A stretch of DNA of 64,000 bases from an uncultured Paenibacillaceae bacterium (GCA_946478845.1 CAMLDI010000014.1:17060-81059), one strand, 5' to 3'. Shown: positions 34,224 through 43,350, counted from the first letter of the stretch. Program-made: numbers and translations. Notes: generated by a model not told the origin, from the sequence alone.

Positions 34224-35363
34224 ATGAGAATCTTACTAAATGAAATGAAGAAAATACTGGACTGGAGAATGCTGAGTCTCCTTGTTATTGTGAATAGTTT
34301 ACTTTATTTTCTTTTGATAGATTTTAATATTAAGCATTTTCCCAACGGCAGGCCTGAGCTGGATTCCTATAATATTGGCGTGGAAATGATTAATAAGTAC
34401 GGAACAGATATGGATGAAGGAGAATTCCAGGACTTTAAAAAGACTTATGATGCCCAGGTCGAAGAAGCCAATGGTTATTTGCAATCCCACAAGGAGTTTG
34501 TGGATGCTGGGATTAAATCCTATGAGGATTTTAAAAATATTGATATGAATAATGAAAAATTAGTTAAGCTTCGGCAGAAGGTAGTGTTTGAGGAACAGGT
34601 GACAGCATTTTGGGAACTGCAAGAGAGAGAAAGATTAATTGAATTTTACAATTCTAAGGAACAAAATTTAGATGCTAGGAAAAAAGATGTGAGTACCAGT
34701 GAAAAAATGCGATTGGATGAATTAAAAAATGCTGGGCACTTTCAAGTTTATACGGAAGTTGCTATAGAGAATTATAAATTTTTTATTTTTAACGTAGCTA
34801 TTACTATTATTTTAAGTGTTGTACTAGTTATTTCACCTCTTTTTATTAAAGATCGATCAAGGAAATTACTAGATTTGCAGTATACAACGAGGAAAGGAAG
34901 AAATCTTTATAAAACAAAAGTAGCTGCTGGACTGATTTCCGCTTTTTTAGTAATTACAACTTTATTGGCTGTGTATTTTAGCTTTTATTCATTAAATAAT
35001 ACATCTATGTTTTTTAACCTGCCTATTTATGTATTTATTGGAGTTCCTTACTGGTATGATATAACCTTCTTCCAATATATTGTTTTGACAGTAATCGCTA
35101 TTTATACTCTGGGATTCATCTTTGCCCTTTTGTCCATGTCTTTTTCAACTCGTATGCCAAATTATATTTCCTTAATTGGCATTCAAATTCCATTGGTTGT
35201 GACGATGACTTCTTATGGATTAGAGTATTTAATGACTCATATCATTAGTTTAAGGATGTCTCAATGGGTAGTTCCTACAGTTTATAGTGGGATGGTTTTA
35301 ATCAGTATTTTGTTTGTTATGATCATGTGGAGAAAAGAGAAGAAAAGGGATATCTTGATTTGA
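34224..35363 (+). CDS. ABC permease with large extracytoplasmic loop (2)
   Basis: 379 aa, the same architecture as the preceding gene: TM1 at about 15-32, an outer helical loop rich in charged residues (about 35-185), then five or six TM helices. AAGGAG lies before ATG 34224. The pair probably forms a heterodimeric permease. A strong terminator follows. Confidence 0.82.
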   Translation: MRILLNEMKKILDWRMLSLLVIVNSLLYFLLIDFNIKHFPNGRPELDSYNIGVEMINKYGTDMDEGEFQDFKKTYDAQVEEANGYLQSHKEFVDAGIKSYEDFKNIDMNNEKLVKLRQKVVFEEQVTAFWELQERERLIEFYNSKEQNLDARKKDVSTSEKMRLDELKNAGHFQVYTEVAIENYKFFIFNVAITIILSVVLVISPLFIKDRSRKLLDLQYTTRKGRNLYKTKVAAGLISAFLVITTLLAVYFSFYSLNNTSMFFNLPIYVFIGVPYWYDITFFQYIVLTVIAIYTLGFIFALLSMSFSTRMPNYISLIGIQIPLVVTMTSYGLEYLMTHIISLRMSQWVVPTVYSGMVLISILFVMIMWRKEKKRDILI

Positions 35364-35403
35364 AAACAGGGCAGCGTGTATTATCCGCTGCCCTGTTTTT
35401 TTA
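35363..35403 (+). terminator. terminator of the sigma/ABC operon
   Basis: AAAACAGGGCAGCG and CGCTGCCCTGTTTT with a 9-nt loop and T-run; starts at the last base of the stop codon. Confidence 0.93.
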
Positions 35404-35454
35404 AAGATGATATGATACATTTATAAAAGTTTATCATTAAGGAGATTTACGATC

Positions 35455-36441
35455 TTGAAAGCCAAATGCATTAAATTTTATGAGTTTGGAAGACCTGAAG
35501 AGGTTTTAAAGGTGGAAAGCAAAGAGATTCAACTACCTACGAGTGGCGAGGTACTTGTACGCATGATTGCTCGTCCCATAAACCCGTCTGATCTTATTCC
35601 CATTCGCGGGTCGTACGCCCATCGAATTCCTTTGCCCTGCATACCCGGTTATGAAGGGGTAGGGGTTGTAGAAGAGGTAGGACCTGGCATTTCTCAAGAA
35701 CTGCTAGGTAAAAGGGTGTTGCCTTTACGGGGAGAAGGGACCTGGCAAGACTACGTGAAAACAACTGCAGACTTAGCTGTACCCATCCCTCATTCAATTG
35801 CCGATGATATTGCAGCTCAACTATATATCAATCCAATTACTGCCTGGATTACCGCAACAGAAGTACTTGCATTAAAACCTGGTGATTTTTTGCTGGTGAA
35901 TGCCTGCGGGTCCTCCATTGGGCGTATTTTTGCCCAGTTATCTAACATTCTTGGGTTTAAGCTCATTGCTGTTACCAGAAATGATGCCTACACACAGGAG
36001 TTGCTGCAATTGGGTGCTTCTTATGTGATAAATACGTCAATTTCATCTTTGCGGGAGACGGTGATGGAAATCACCAATGGCCGGGGAGCAACTGCTGGGA
36101 TTGATTCGGTGGGTGGAGCAGAAGGAACGGAATTAGCCTATTGTTTACAACCCAATGGGAATTATTTAGCCATTGGCCTATTATCCGGAATACCGGTGAA
36201 CTGGACAGAGATTTCCAAAAAGGCTCAAGTCAACCTAAAATTATTTCACTTACGCCATTGGAATAGTCGTATACCTATACAAACTTGGCAGGAAACTTTC
36301 AGTCGTTTGATTACGTTAATAGAAGAGAAAAAATTAATGTTTAGGAAGCCTGAATCATATTTCAGTCTAATGGATATAAAGGAGGCAGTGCGAGTGGCTG
36401 AATCCCCTAGAAGGAACAAGGGAAAGATTTTCTTGGCCTAA
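35455..36441 (+). CDS. zinc-independent MDR oxidoreductase (enoyl reductase/quinone reductase-like)
   Basis: 328 aa MDR-superfamily protein. N-terminal GroES-like domain (PINPSDLIPIRGSY, PGYEGVGVVEEVGPG) and a Rossmann domain with an altered glycine motif (VNACGSSIGRIFAQL). It has no structural or catalytic zinc cysteines, as in the ETR/MECR and quinone oxidoreductase groups. Cytosolic NADPH reductase; substrate unknown. The start is TTG 35455 with AAGGAGA 9 nt upstream. Confidence 0.85.
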   Translation: MKAKCIKFYEFGRPEEVLKVESKEIQLPTSGEVLVRMIARPINPSDLIPIRGSYAHRIPLPCIPGYEGVGVVEEVGPGISQELLGKRVLPLRGEGTWQDYVKTTADLAVPIPHSIADDIAAQLYINPITAWITATEVLALKPGDFLLVNACGSSIGRIFAQLSNILGFKLIAVTRNDAYTQELLQLGASYVINTSISSLRETVMEITNGRGATAGIDSVGGAEGTELAYCLQPNGNYLAIGLLSGIPVNWTEISKKAQVNLKLFHLRHWNSRIPIQTWQETFSRLITLIEEKKLMFRKPESYFSLMDIKEAVRVAESPRRNKGKIFLA

Positions 36442-36471
36442 TTAGTCTAAAGTAGAAAGGGTGAAATGGTG

Positions 36472-37119
36472 ATGTTTAAGAAGAAGTCTGTTCTGTGGAT
36501 TTTTGTTTTCGTTTTTATAGTACTGATTGGCACTGTGGGTTGTACCAACCCTCCGACCAACCCTCCGGCCGATCCTCCAGCCAACACTGGACAAGATGGA
36601 AATGGAGGAAATGCAAACAATCCTCCCTCTCAAACGAATGATGAACAAAAGGAATTAATCAATAGAATTGTTGATTTAGCTAAACAGGGGAAAGTGATAA
36701 ACAGTCCATTTGCGGCGAAAAATAATGTGATTGATGATGTGGAAAAGGCGTGGGGAAATCCTGATAAACAAGATTATGTTGCAGATGCAAAGGGGACCTA
36801 CTGTACTTATGAGAAGCGGGGAGCTGTTTTTGCTTTTAACAAAGGTATGCAAATATTTGAAGTGAGATCCTTTGATAACCAGGTAAAAGCGATTACAATA
36901 GAAGATGTGAGAATGGTTTTAGGTACCCCAGCTCATGATAAAATTATCTTTGGCAATCAGCATATTATTGGCTATAAGGTAAATGAAACCTATAAGTTGG
37001 AGTTTGTCTTCCCTAAAGAGAGTGCCGAGAATCCTAATCCAACCCTGGATCATATGAACGTTTTATATCCGGCGGGGACAGTGAATAGTATGAAAGGGGA
37101 TCCGGGAAGAGAGTGGTAA
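36472..37119 (+). CDS. YjgB-like (DUF4309) lipoprotein
   Basis: 215 aa. Signal peptide with lipobox GTVGC (Cys about residue 24), a Pro-rich linker of NPPxxPPA repeats and Gly/Asn spacer (to about 60), then the DUF4309 domain with WGNPDKQDYVADAKGTYCTYEKRG and VRMVLGTPAHD. Surface-anchored; function unknown. GAAAGGGTG precedes; ATG 36472 preferred over ATG 36466 by spacing. Confidence 0.82.
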   Translation: MFKKKSVLWIFVFVFIVLIGTVGCTNPPTNPPADPPANTGQDGNGGNANNPPSQTNDEQKELINRIVDLAKQGKVINSPFAAKNNVIDDVEKAWGNPDKQDYVADAKGTYCTYEKRGAVFAFNKGMQIFEVRSFDNQVKAITIEDVRMVLGTPAHDKIIFGNQHIIGYKVNETYKLEFVFPKESAENPNPTLDHMNVLYPAGTVNSMKGDPGREW

Positions 37120-37546
37120 TTCACCTCATTATATATTGAAAAACCTCTGGGGTTTAAGTATTATCAAGACCTAAATTAAATAAAGTTAGATAAATTAAAG
37201 GAAATAACATATTTTATATGACAAATATGTTATTTCCTTTCTTCTTCAATTAACGGAGAAATATTTGTGTTAAAAGGCTAAAAGATTATTGATGGTGGCG
37301 GATTAATTTAAGACATTATCCTTTATAAGTAAATGTAGGTTGTAATAACGTTGAATACTTTAACTTTTTATACCTAACTATTTTATGTCCTCCGATACAC
37401 TTGTTTGTAGCACCAATACTGTTACAAAATCGTCAACCTTTTGATGGTGAAAAATCCGCTAGGTTTGTCCTTTAAATGACTATACCAATTTTTATGATAC
37501 TAATATACTGTAATTGTAACATACTAGAAGAAAGGAAGACAAAATA
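37120..37546. other. intergenic region, terminator then no gene
   Basis: A terminator lies at 37198-37246. From 37247 to 37546 no ORF with a ribosome binding site is seen; the region is AT-rich and probably holds the promoter of the hydrolase gene, but no consensus sigma-A boxes are convincing. Confidence 0.5.
37198..37246 (+). terminator. rho-independent terminator
   Basis: AAAGGAAATAACATATTT and its complement around a 7-nt loop, followed by CTTCTT. Confidence 0.75.
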
Positions 37547-38782
37547 TTGGGAATTAGGCCAATAAGAACAATTACTAGATTAGAGGAACCGCGCAAGAGA
37601 CGGATTGGTGCTTTTGGAGGTATAGAATACGTGCAATATGATGGAATCTTTTCGGGACGCACCTCTACTGGAACTTTTCGTGTGCCCTATCGGATTGCTG
37701 CCCCTGTAAATCCCGAAAAAGGCAACCAGACTATCCTAATAGAACCTCCGCACTTCAATATTGCACTTGGTGCAAGGGTGTTTTATTTGGGAGAGGAGTT
37801 CTTATTCTCCAGGGGATTTTCGCATGCAGGTGTAGGCTGGAGCACCACGTCCTTTGACGGAGGAGATCGCAGAATCCTTGACCCTACTGTGCCCGGAGTG
37901 TTCATCAATGGTGGTTTCATTGAAGGAAATGGACGAGTTGACGACGAGATCATTTCTGAATTTGCTAAGGCTCTGAAAAAAGATCGCATTGCAAAACGGA
38001 TTCTTGGTGACATTGAACGACGGTATATCACCGGTTTCTCGGATTCCTCTGACCCTGTTCTCCGCTTAATCACCTCCGGACTTGCAAAAGGTATTTTTGA
38101 TTTTGCTCTTCCATTCACCGCAGTTGGACATGACCCACAGGCAGCGATAGCAGCTGGACTATTTGATGGCAAGATAATTGTTGTCAATTCTGAATTCGAG
38201 GGGGCATCCTCCGAATTCGTGGATCGCGGTATTGCTCCGGATCAATATCGCTTCTACGCTGTTGCAGGTTCACCTCACATCCCTGATCACTTAGTATTTG
38301 CGTCACTTACACCTATAAATCGAACAACACCGGCTAGCTTTTCACCTGAGCTGCGAGCGCACTTTCTACAGGGAGACAAGTGGGTCCATAAAGGCAAGCA
38401 GCCGCCTGAAAGCCACCATTTATTAGCAGCTGTTGACGGCACCCTTATTGAAGACGAGAATGGTAATGCTATTTCTGTAAATGAAAGCGGGGAACGGGTT
38501 CCACGTCTGCCATTTGTTGAGCTCGGCGAGGCGCACTATATTGGTAATTTCATCGGCACCTACGAAAATGTAAAAACCATTCAGCAATTGAGCTTCGATA
38601 CCCACAATGAATACTTGAAGGAGTTTCGTGAAAAGCTCACCGATTATTTAGATGCCGGATATATTCTTAAAGAAGAAGCGGAAGAGATGTTTCGCCGTGC
38701 CACGCTGTGCCCGCCTTTAACGTACACCGAAACATACCGTGACCACTACGAAAACTTCGTAGACATTATTCCCTGTCCTTAA
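37547..38782 (+). CDS. alpha/beta hydrolase domain protein (Abhydrolase_10-like)
   Basis: 411 aa, cytosolic. Resembles the large alpha/beta-hydrolase domain proteins (PF20091-like): VPYRIAAPVNPEKGNQTILIEPPHFN near the N-terminus, LFSRGFSHAGVGW, GFSDSSDPVLRLI around the probable nucleophile region and a His-containing C-terminal half. A canonical GxSxG is not obvious, so activity is uncertain. TTG 37547 with GAAAGGAAG 8 nt upstream. GC content is higher than the flanking DNA. Monocistronic, terminator behind. Confidence 0.65.
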   Translation: MGIRPIRTITRLEEPRKRRIGAFGGIEYVQYDGIFSGRTSTGTFRVPYRIAAPVNPEKGNQTILIEPPHFNIALGARVFYLGEEFLFSRGFSHAGVGWSTTSFDGGDRRILDPTVPGVFINGGFIEGNGRVDDEIISEFAKALKKDRIAKRILGDIERRYITGFSDSSDPVLRLITSGLAKGIFDFALPFTAVGHDPQAAIAAGLFDGKIIVVNSEFEGASSEFVDRGIAPDQYRFYAVAGSPHIPDHLVFASLTPINRTTPASFSPELRAHFLQGDKWVHKGKQPPESHHLLAAVDGTLIEDENGNAISVNESGERVPRLPFVELGEAHYIGNFIGTYENVKTIQQLSFDTHNEYLKEFREKLTDYLDAGYILKEEAEEMFRRATLCPPLTYTETYRDHYENFVDIIPCP

Positions 38783-38859
38783 AGGATAGATGTTTGATTC
38801 CATTAATTTTTTTCTAAAATCAACATTCCATTTAACACAGCCCAATGGACAAAAAGTAG

Positions 38860-38893
38860 CGAGCCCCCCTTTAATTTTGGGGGGCTTTTATTG
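38860..38893. terminator. bidirectional terminator
   Basis: AGCCCCCC and GGGGGGCT with a 9-nt loop, T-rich on the plus side; it separates convergent genes. Confidence 0.85.
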
Positions 38894-38910
38894 AAAGTAC
38901 TTTGAGCACA

Positions 38911-39210
38911 TCATAGTGGTGCATTATTAATGGCAGATAATGCTTCATTGACTTTGAAAATCTTCCCCCGAATACCCGTAATACCGAAGCTAGTTAAACG
39001 AGCCGTATGCATGGTTAAATACTTTTCGGCAGATTCTTTTGTTTTAAATAAATACACGCCCCCAGATTCCTTTGTTTCCTCATTCTCTGTCCATATTTTC
39101 CAAATAACACCTTCCTCATGATTAATGCTTCGCGCTAAGTCTTGAAAGCTAGTCGCCATTTCTTCTCCAAAGGGTCCATCCATTTGAAAGTCTACTTGTA
39201 GTAAATACAT
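38911..39210 (-). CDS. YdhR-type small monooxygenase-like protein
   Basis: 99 aa, a ferredoxin-like dimeric alpha/beta-barrel fold. MYLLQVDFQMDGPFGEEMATSFQDLARSINHEEGVIWKIWTE matches the YdhR putative monooxygenase family. AAGGGGTGG precedes ATG 39210; an in-frame GTG 9 nt earlier overlaps the site. Last gene of a three-gene operon (HxlR, DsbA-like, YdhR-like). Confidence 0.8.
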   Translation of the reverse strand: MYLLQVDFQMDGPFGEEMATSFQDLARSINHEEGVIWKIWTENEETKESGGVYLFKTKESAEKYLTMHTARLTSFGITGIRGKIFKVNEALSAINNAPL

Positions 39211-39222
39211 GTTTTCCACCCC

Positions 39223-40134
39223 TTATGGTAATTCGTAATAACCTTCGCCTAATATTTCTTTTACAACATAGGCTCCCTTTAACTCATTCTCAACAAAAGC
39301 CTCAAGTTCAGCAGGCGCCACATCATAAAGCACCTCAATTTCCTTTGCGAATAATCTCTTTTCCTTGATTAAAACTTGAGCAAGGGAAGGAAGTTTTCGT
39401 GCCCTTAGTGGTTTATCCAACAATTTTTCAATGGCGGCAGCATAGTCTTCTGTCCTGCGCTGGCCAACTAACTTCATCCCTTTGTTTTCCTCATCCATGA
39501 ATATTACTGTAGGGAAGCCTCGTACTCCCATTTTCTTTTTAAGCATAAAGTCCTCTTGTAACCACACTTCTCCCAGTTTCCCCATGGCCTTTTTAACAAT
39601 CTCATCGCCATCTAAACCTAGCTCATTCACAAGGCGAATCAGGACGTCCTCTTTTGCGATATTTTCATTAAATACGAAAAGCTGCTCTCGTATGCGTCGC
39701 AAAAACTTCTCAGCAAAGGGAGGATGGTTATGTTTTACTACCTCATATACCTGTGAGGGTGGGTAGGAGGAATGGAGGGGATCATTAAGCCAAATAGTTC
39801 CGTTAATAGGCATTCGTGAATGATTGCCAACTTCCTGCCAGTGGCCTGCCACATCAGCCGGGCCACTAATCCCGTTTTTTACATCGGCAAATCCGGACCA
39901 TTGGGGTAAAAGACCGCCCATTACGGTTTGTATTTTGAAATAATGGCCATAGAGATAAATGAATTTACGTAACTCCGGCTCTAAAGCCCAACAATGGGAG
40001 CAAATTGGATCTGTAAAGTAATACATCGTAATGTCTGCCTTACTTGAACTGAATGCTATAATTTCTTCTTCTGGTTGTTCCACTTCACCACATACCCCTG
40101 TCTTCCAATCACATGCCAGTGGATTATTTTCCAA
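39223..40134 (-). CDS. DsbA-family (FrnE/SpxH-like) thioredoxin-fold protein
   Basis: 303 aa, no signal peptide, so cytosolic. Active-site region YYFTDPICSHCWALEPELRK (CSHC) followed by a helical insertion and the cis-Pro strand GVRGFPTVIFMDEEN. An extra N-terminal Cys pair (CDWKTGVCG) recalls SpxH/YjbH proteins. Either a thiol oxidoreductase or a ClpXP-adaptor-like paralogue. TTG 40134 start with AGGAGG upstream; overlaps the HxlR gene by 11 bp. Confidence 0.82.
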   Translation of the reverse strand: MENNPLACDWKTGVCGEVEQPEEEIIAFSSSKADITMYYFTDPICSHCWALEPELRKFIYLYGHYFKIQTVMGGLLPQWSGFADVKNGISGPADVAGHWQEVGNHSRMPINGTIWLNDPLHSSYPPSQVYEVVKHNHPPFAEKFLRRIREQLFVFNENIAKEDVLIRLVNELGLDGDEIVKKAMGKLGEVWLQEDFMLKKKMGVRGFPTVIFMDEENKGMKLVGQRRTEDYAAAIEKLLDKPLRARKLPSLAQVLIKEKRLFAKEIEVLYDVAPAELEAFVENELKGAYVVKEILGEGYYELP

Positions 40135-40459
40135 AAGTTCCTTCCTCCTTTAAAGAAAAATCATAAGCCCATTGCTGTATGGGCTGCAGGGCCACGACTA
40201 ACGCAGCACCCTTTTCAGTTAGCTCATAAGTAACAGTTAAGGGAGTTGTCGCAACCACATGTTTTATTACCAAACTGTAGCTCATTAAATCTTGCAGGCA
40301 GGCTGACAATGCTTTTGGCGTAATGTTTGTAACAGCGTTTTTAATATCATTAAAGGATGCACGCTTTTCTTGTTGTGTGGATAAAAAATGCAAAATATAA
40401 CCGTTCCACTTCTTCCCTAAAATTTGAAATGCATATTCTAGATTTGGACAAATGGACAT
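40124..40459 (-). CDS. HxlR-family transcriptional regulator
   Basis: 111 aa winged-helix protein. The N-terminal Cys (MSICPNLEYAFQILGKKWNGYILHFL) is typical of thiol- or aldehyde-sensing HxlR proteins. ITPKALSACLQDLMSYSLV is the recognition region. GGAGGCG precedes ATG 40459. It leads an operon with redox genes and has an inverted repeat upstream, so it is probably an autoregulated redox or electrophile sensor. Confidence 0.9.
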   Translation of the reverse strand: MSICPNLEYAFQILGKKWNGYILHFLSTQQEKRASFNDIKNAVTNITPKALSACLQDLMSYSLVIKHVVATTPLTVTYELTEKGAALVVALQPIQQWAYDFSLKEEGTFGK

Positions 40460-40487
40460 TCTTACGCCTCCACTGAAGTATATATAT

Positions 40488-40509
40488 TATACTTGATATA
40501 TAAAGTATA
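40488..40509 (-). promoter_or_regulatory. inverted repeat upstream of hxlR, likely operator
   Basis: TATACTT - 8 nt - AAGTATA, 29-50 bp before the start codon, in the promoter region; AT-rich palindromes like this are typical HxlR sites. Confidence 0.6.
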
Positions 40510-40530
40510 CCTTATGTAAGTTACATTTAT

Positions 40531-40578
40531 AAAATAAAAAAGGCATGTGCCTGGTTAAATATCAGGACATGCCTTCAA
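40531..40578 (-). terminator. terminator of the 46-codon ORF
   Basis: AAGGCATGTCCTG and CAGGCACATGCCTT on the minus strand, followed by a TTTTTATTTT tail. It lies 7 bp after the stop of the small ORF at 40585. Confidence 0.8.
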
Positions 40579-40584
40579 AAATGA

Positions 40585-40725
40585 TTATACCCTTTTCTTG
40601 CGTTGTTCAAGAGTATAGGTATCAATTATATATTCATAGAAATTAATTACCATTGTTTTTCCAGAAACTATGACTTTTTTATCAGCAATCCATTTTATTG
40701 TTTTATTTTCTGGCATTAAAAACAT
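40585..40725 (-). CDS. 46-aa small protein of unknown function
   Basis: A complete small gene: GGAGGT 9 nt before ATG 40725, 46 codons and a dedicated terminator. The product (MFLMPENKTIKWIADKKVIV...) is basic at the C-terminus (EQRKKRV), has no TM segment and no Cys. Not recognised; the strong signals on both sides support it as real. Confidence 0.6.
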   Translation of the reverse strand: MFLMPENKTIKWIADKKVIVSGKTMVINFYEYIIDTYTLEQRKKRV

Positions 40726-40911
40726 GTAATCACTTTACCTCCAAATAGATCTACTTATGTCTTACCTACTTTTACTATAGTTGTTAAAGATTAAGAAAAT
40801 ATTTAGTACGGGTTAATTTAAGTTAAAGTGTCCGAAGAACTATAGAGGAGGAATCGTGGCTTATAGACAACTTGTTATTATAATTTAAAAGAGTATAATA
40901 AAAATATACAC

Positions 40912-40984
40912 GGACTCGTGGCGCAATTGGCAGCGCAGATGACTCTTAATCATAAGGTTGTGGGTTCGAGTCCCACCGGGTCCA
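40912..40984 (+). tRNA. tRNA-Lys (CUU)
   Basis: Cloverleaf: acceptor GGACTCG/CGGGTCC, D-arm GCGC...GCGC, anticodon loop CTCTTAA with anticodon CTT (40945-40947), T-arm GTGGG-TTCGAGT-CCCAC, discriminator A. The first anticodon-stem pair is a G-A mismatch. The 3' CCA is not encoded beyond the acceptor. A single isolated tRNA gene, which is unusual in bacilli. Confidence 0.88.
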
Positions 40985-41000
40985 TCATATCATAGGTAAG

Positions 41001-41047
41001 AAAAGACCGATTTCTTCAGATACAACTGGAGAAACCGGTCTTTTTTT
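41001..41047. terminator. bidirectional terminator between tRNA-Lys and feoB
   Basis: AAAAGACCG...TTTCTTCAG pairs with CTGGAGAAA...CGGTCTTTT; T-runs on both sides, so it can end the tRNA and the feoAB transcripts. Confidence 0.85.
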
Positions 41048-41064
41048 CGGGCATACCATTCTTA

Positions 41065-43071
41065 CTATTCTAATCCTAGCAATTTACCCCCCTGGTAAAT
41101 GATGAGGGAAAGGACATAAGCAATAGCTAACCCGTAAAGAATGGAGAACCAGGTCCATTTAGCAGAACCCGTTTCTTTCTTAATCACACCTACGGTAGCT
41201 AAACATGGTACATAGAGAAGGATAAAGGCCATAAAACTATAGGCATTTAGCATGGTAAAATGTTGCCCGATGGCGCTTTGTAATGAGGCTACATCCGGTG
41301 CTTGATAAATAATATTCATAGTAGAAACAACCACTTCTTTGGCTAAGAACCCAGTGATTAAAGCAGCTCCTGCCTGCCATGTGCCAAATCCCAGTGGAGC
41401 AAACAACGCACCAAGGAAATTGCCCAAGAATGCCAGATAACTATCTTTCATTTCCACATTGAAACCAGAAGGTCCAGCATAACTTAAGAACCAAATCATC
41501 ACAGAACCTGCAAAAATAATAGTCCCTGCTTTTTTCAAGAATCCTTTTCCTTTTTCCCATGTGCTACGGAATAAGGTTTGCATATGAGGCATGCGATAAG
41601 GAGGAAGTTCCACAATGAACATGGAGGGTTCTCCTTTGAACATGGTTTTGGAAAAGATCATAGCTAGAATAAGAGCAACCACAATCCCTAAAACATAAAG
41701 AGACAATACCAAGAAAGCCTGATTGGTTGCAAAGAAAATGCCAGCGAATAGGGTGTAAACAGGGAGACGGGCGGAACAACTCATTAAAGGCGTAAGCAAA
41801 ATGGTCAACAGCCGTTCTTTTGGTTGTTCAATGGTACGTGTGGCCATGACCCCCGGCACATTACAACCGAAGCCAATAATCATAGGGATGAAGGCTTTCC
41901 CGTTTAGCCCTACTTTTTCAAGCAATTTATCCATAACCACGGCTACCCGGGTCATATAACCAGAATCTTCTATTAATGAAATCAATAAGAAGAGAGTGAA
42001 AATTTGTGGAATAAAGACAAGCACCCCACCAACCCCTGCTACAATTCCGTCAATCACCAAGGCTTCTAAAAAGGGGGATGTGCCTATGGCAGCTAAGCCT
42101 GCTGTAATCCAGTCGGTGATTGGCCCCGACAATAAACCATCTAAACCATCGGACAGGGGCCCCCCGATCCAATCAAAGGTAGCTTTAAAAATCAGAAACA
42201 TCACAACGAGAAAGATGGGCATCCCCAGGTAACGGTGCATTAATAGGGAATCTACTTTTTCTGTAGATAGTTTTTTATGCTGGTTCTTTTCTGTTACTTC
42301 CTCAATTTCTTCAATAATAGAATGAATAAAATCATTGCGTACTTTTCGAATGATTTTTTCTAAATCATCGGTTTGTAAGGTGTTTTTAGCAGCCATGAGT
42401 AAGGATTCTACTTTTTGAATATTGCATTTTTCCCGGATGGCAGAGATGACAGTTTCATTGTTTTCAATGATTTGCATCGCGAGCCAGCGTTGTGAAACGT
42501 GCTCTTCTGGCATTAAACTAGCAATTTGCTCAATAAAGTATTCAAGATCCCCATAATTTAACCGAAGGGGAGGAGTTTTTTGCTCTGTAGCCTGTTGCAA
42601 TTGTTCTTCTAATTCAGTTCGTCCCCAACCAGTTCTTGCAATAATAGGAACTACTGGGACTTGCAGCAGCTTTTCTAGTTTTTCTGCGTTTATATGAATC
42701 CCATTATTCTCAGCAACATCAACCATATTGAGTGCGATTAATAAGGGCTTCTCATATTCTAGCAATTGGATTGTTAAATAGAGATTTCTCTTTAATTGGG
42801 CAGCATTAACAATATTTAAAATGGTAGAATTGTTTTCTTCCAAGAGAAAGCGGGTAACAACGGTTTCGTCTGCTGTCATGGGATTAAGAGAGTATACTCC
42901 AGGCAAATCGATTAACGTTCCATTATTTTTGCGCAGTTTCCCAACCTTTTTTTCAACGGTTACACCGGACCAGTTTCCAACGTATTCATAGGTGCCTGTA
43001 AGAATGTTAAATAATGATGTTTTTCCTATGTTAGGATTTCCTGTAAGTGCAAATTGAGCCGCCACATTCAT
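41065..43071 (-). CDS. feoB: ferrous iron transporter FeoB
   Basis: 668 aa. An N-terminal G-protein domain with G1 GNPNIGKTSLFN, G2 region WSGVTVEKK, G3 DLPGVYSL and G4 NMVD; a helical GDI-like domain; then the membrane part with two Gate motifs (VGGVLVFIPQIF, CNVPGVMATR, FITGFLAKEVVVSTM). Imports Fe(II). GAGGTGA precedes ATG 43071. FeoA overlaps its 5' end by 41 bp. Two Fur boxes upstream of feoA indicate iron repression. Confidence 0.96.
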   Translation of the reverse strand: MNVAAQFALTGNPNIGKTSLFNILTGTYEYVGNWSGVTVEKKVGKLRKNNGTLIDLPGVYSLNPMTADETVVTRFLLEENNSTILNIVNAAQLKRNLYLTIQLLEYEKPLLIALNMVDVAENNGIHINAEKLEKLLQVPVVPIIARTGWGRTELEEQLQQATEQKTPPLRLNYGDLEYFIEQIASLMPEEHVSQRWLAMQIIENNETVISAIREKCNIQKVESLLMAAKNTLQTDDLEKIIRKVRNDFIHSIIEEIEEVTEKNQHKKLSTEKVDSLLMHRYLGMPIFLVVMFLIFKATFDWIGGPLSDGLDGLLSGPITDWITAGLAAIGTSPFLEALVIDGIVAGVGGVLVFIPQIFTLFLLISLIEDSGYMTRVAVVMDKLLEKVGLNGKAFIPMIIGFGCNVPGVMATRTIEQPKERLLTILLTPLMSCSARLPVYTLFAGIFFATNQAFLVLSLYVLGIVVALILAMIFSKTMFKGEPSMFIVELPPYRMPHMQTLFRSTWEKGKGFLKKAGTIIFAGSVMIWFLSYAGPSGFNVEMKDSYLAFLGNFLGALFAPLGFGTWQAGAALITGFLAKEVVVSTMNIIYQAPDVASLQSAIGQHFTMLNAYSFMAFILLYVPCLATVGVIKKETGSAKWTWFSILYGLAIAYVLSLIIYQGGKLLGLE

Positions 43072-43300
43072 TCACCTCGATTTCTATGTTGTTACTATTA
43101 TTAAAACGGATGCCAAGAATTTGATTATTAGCTTCCATAACAATGGGTCCGTTGAACGGCAATCTTTGTGTGATCTTCATGCTTTCTCCTTCTAAGATCT
43201 CCATATCGAGAAGGCGGCGATGTAGTTGTTTATTGCTATTAGAAAAACTCGTCACGTTCCCTTTCATACCAGGCAGGAGTTGTGATAGACGCATATTCAT
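43031..43300 (-). CDS. feoA: FeoA, SH3-like partner of FeoB
   Basis: 89 aa, a FeoA/SH3 domain: LSQLLPGMKGNVTSF, LLDMEILEGESMKI, GPIVMEANNQILGIR. The C-terminal extension (NNIEIEVNECGGSICTYRKS) arises because its frame runs 41 bp into feoB; such a long overlap suggests strong translational coupling. GGGAGCGG lies before ATG 43300. First gene of the Fur-controlled operon. Confidence 0.93.
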   Translation of the reverse strand: MNMRLSQLLPGMKGNVTSFSNSNKQLHRRLLDMEILEGESMKITQRLPFNGPIVMEANNQILGIRFNNSNNIEIEVNECGGSICTYRKS

Positions 43301-43316
43301 TTCCGCTCCCTAAATT

Positions 43317-43335
43317 GATAATTATAATCATTTTC
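43317..43335 (-). promoter_or_regulatory. Fur-like box proximal to feoA
   Basis: GATAATTATAATCATTTTC matches the 19-bp GATAATGATAATCATTATC pattern at most positions; 17 bp before the feoA start. Confidence 0.6.
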
Positions 43336-43350
43336 ACTGGTAGCATAATC

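Noticed and set aside
37783..38187. 134-codon antisense frame inside the 411-aa hydrolase gene
   Set aside because: No ribosome binding site, no recognisable product; a shadow of the real gene on the other strand.
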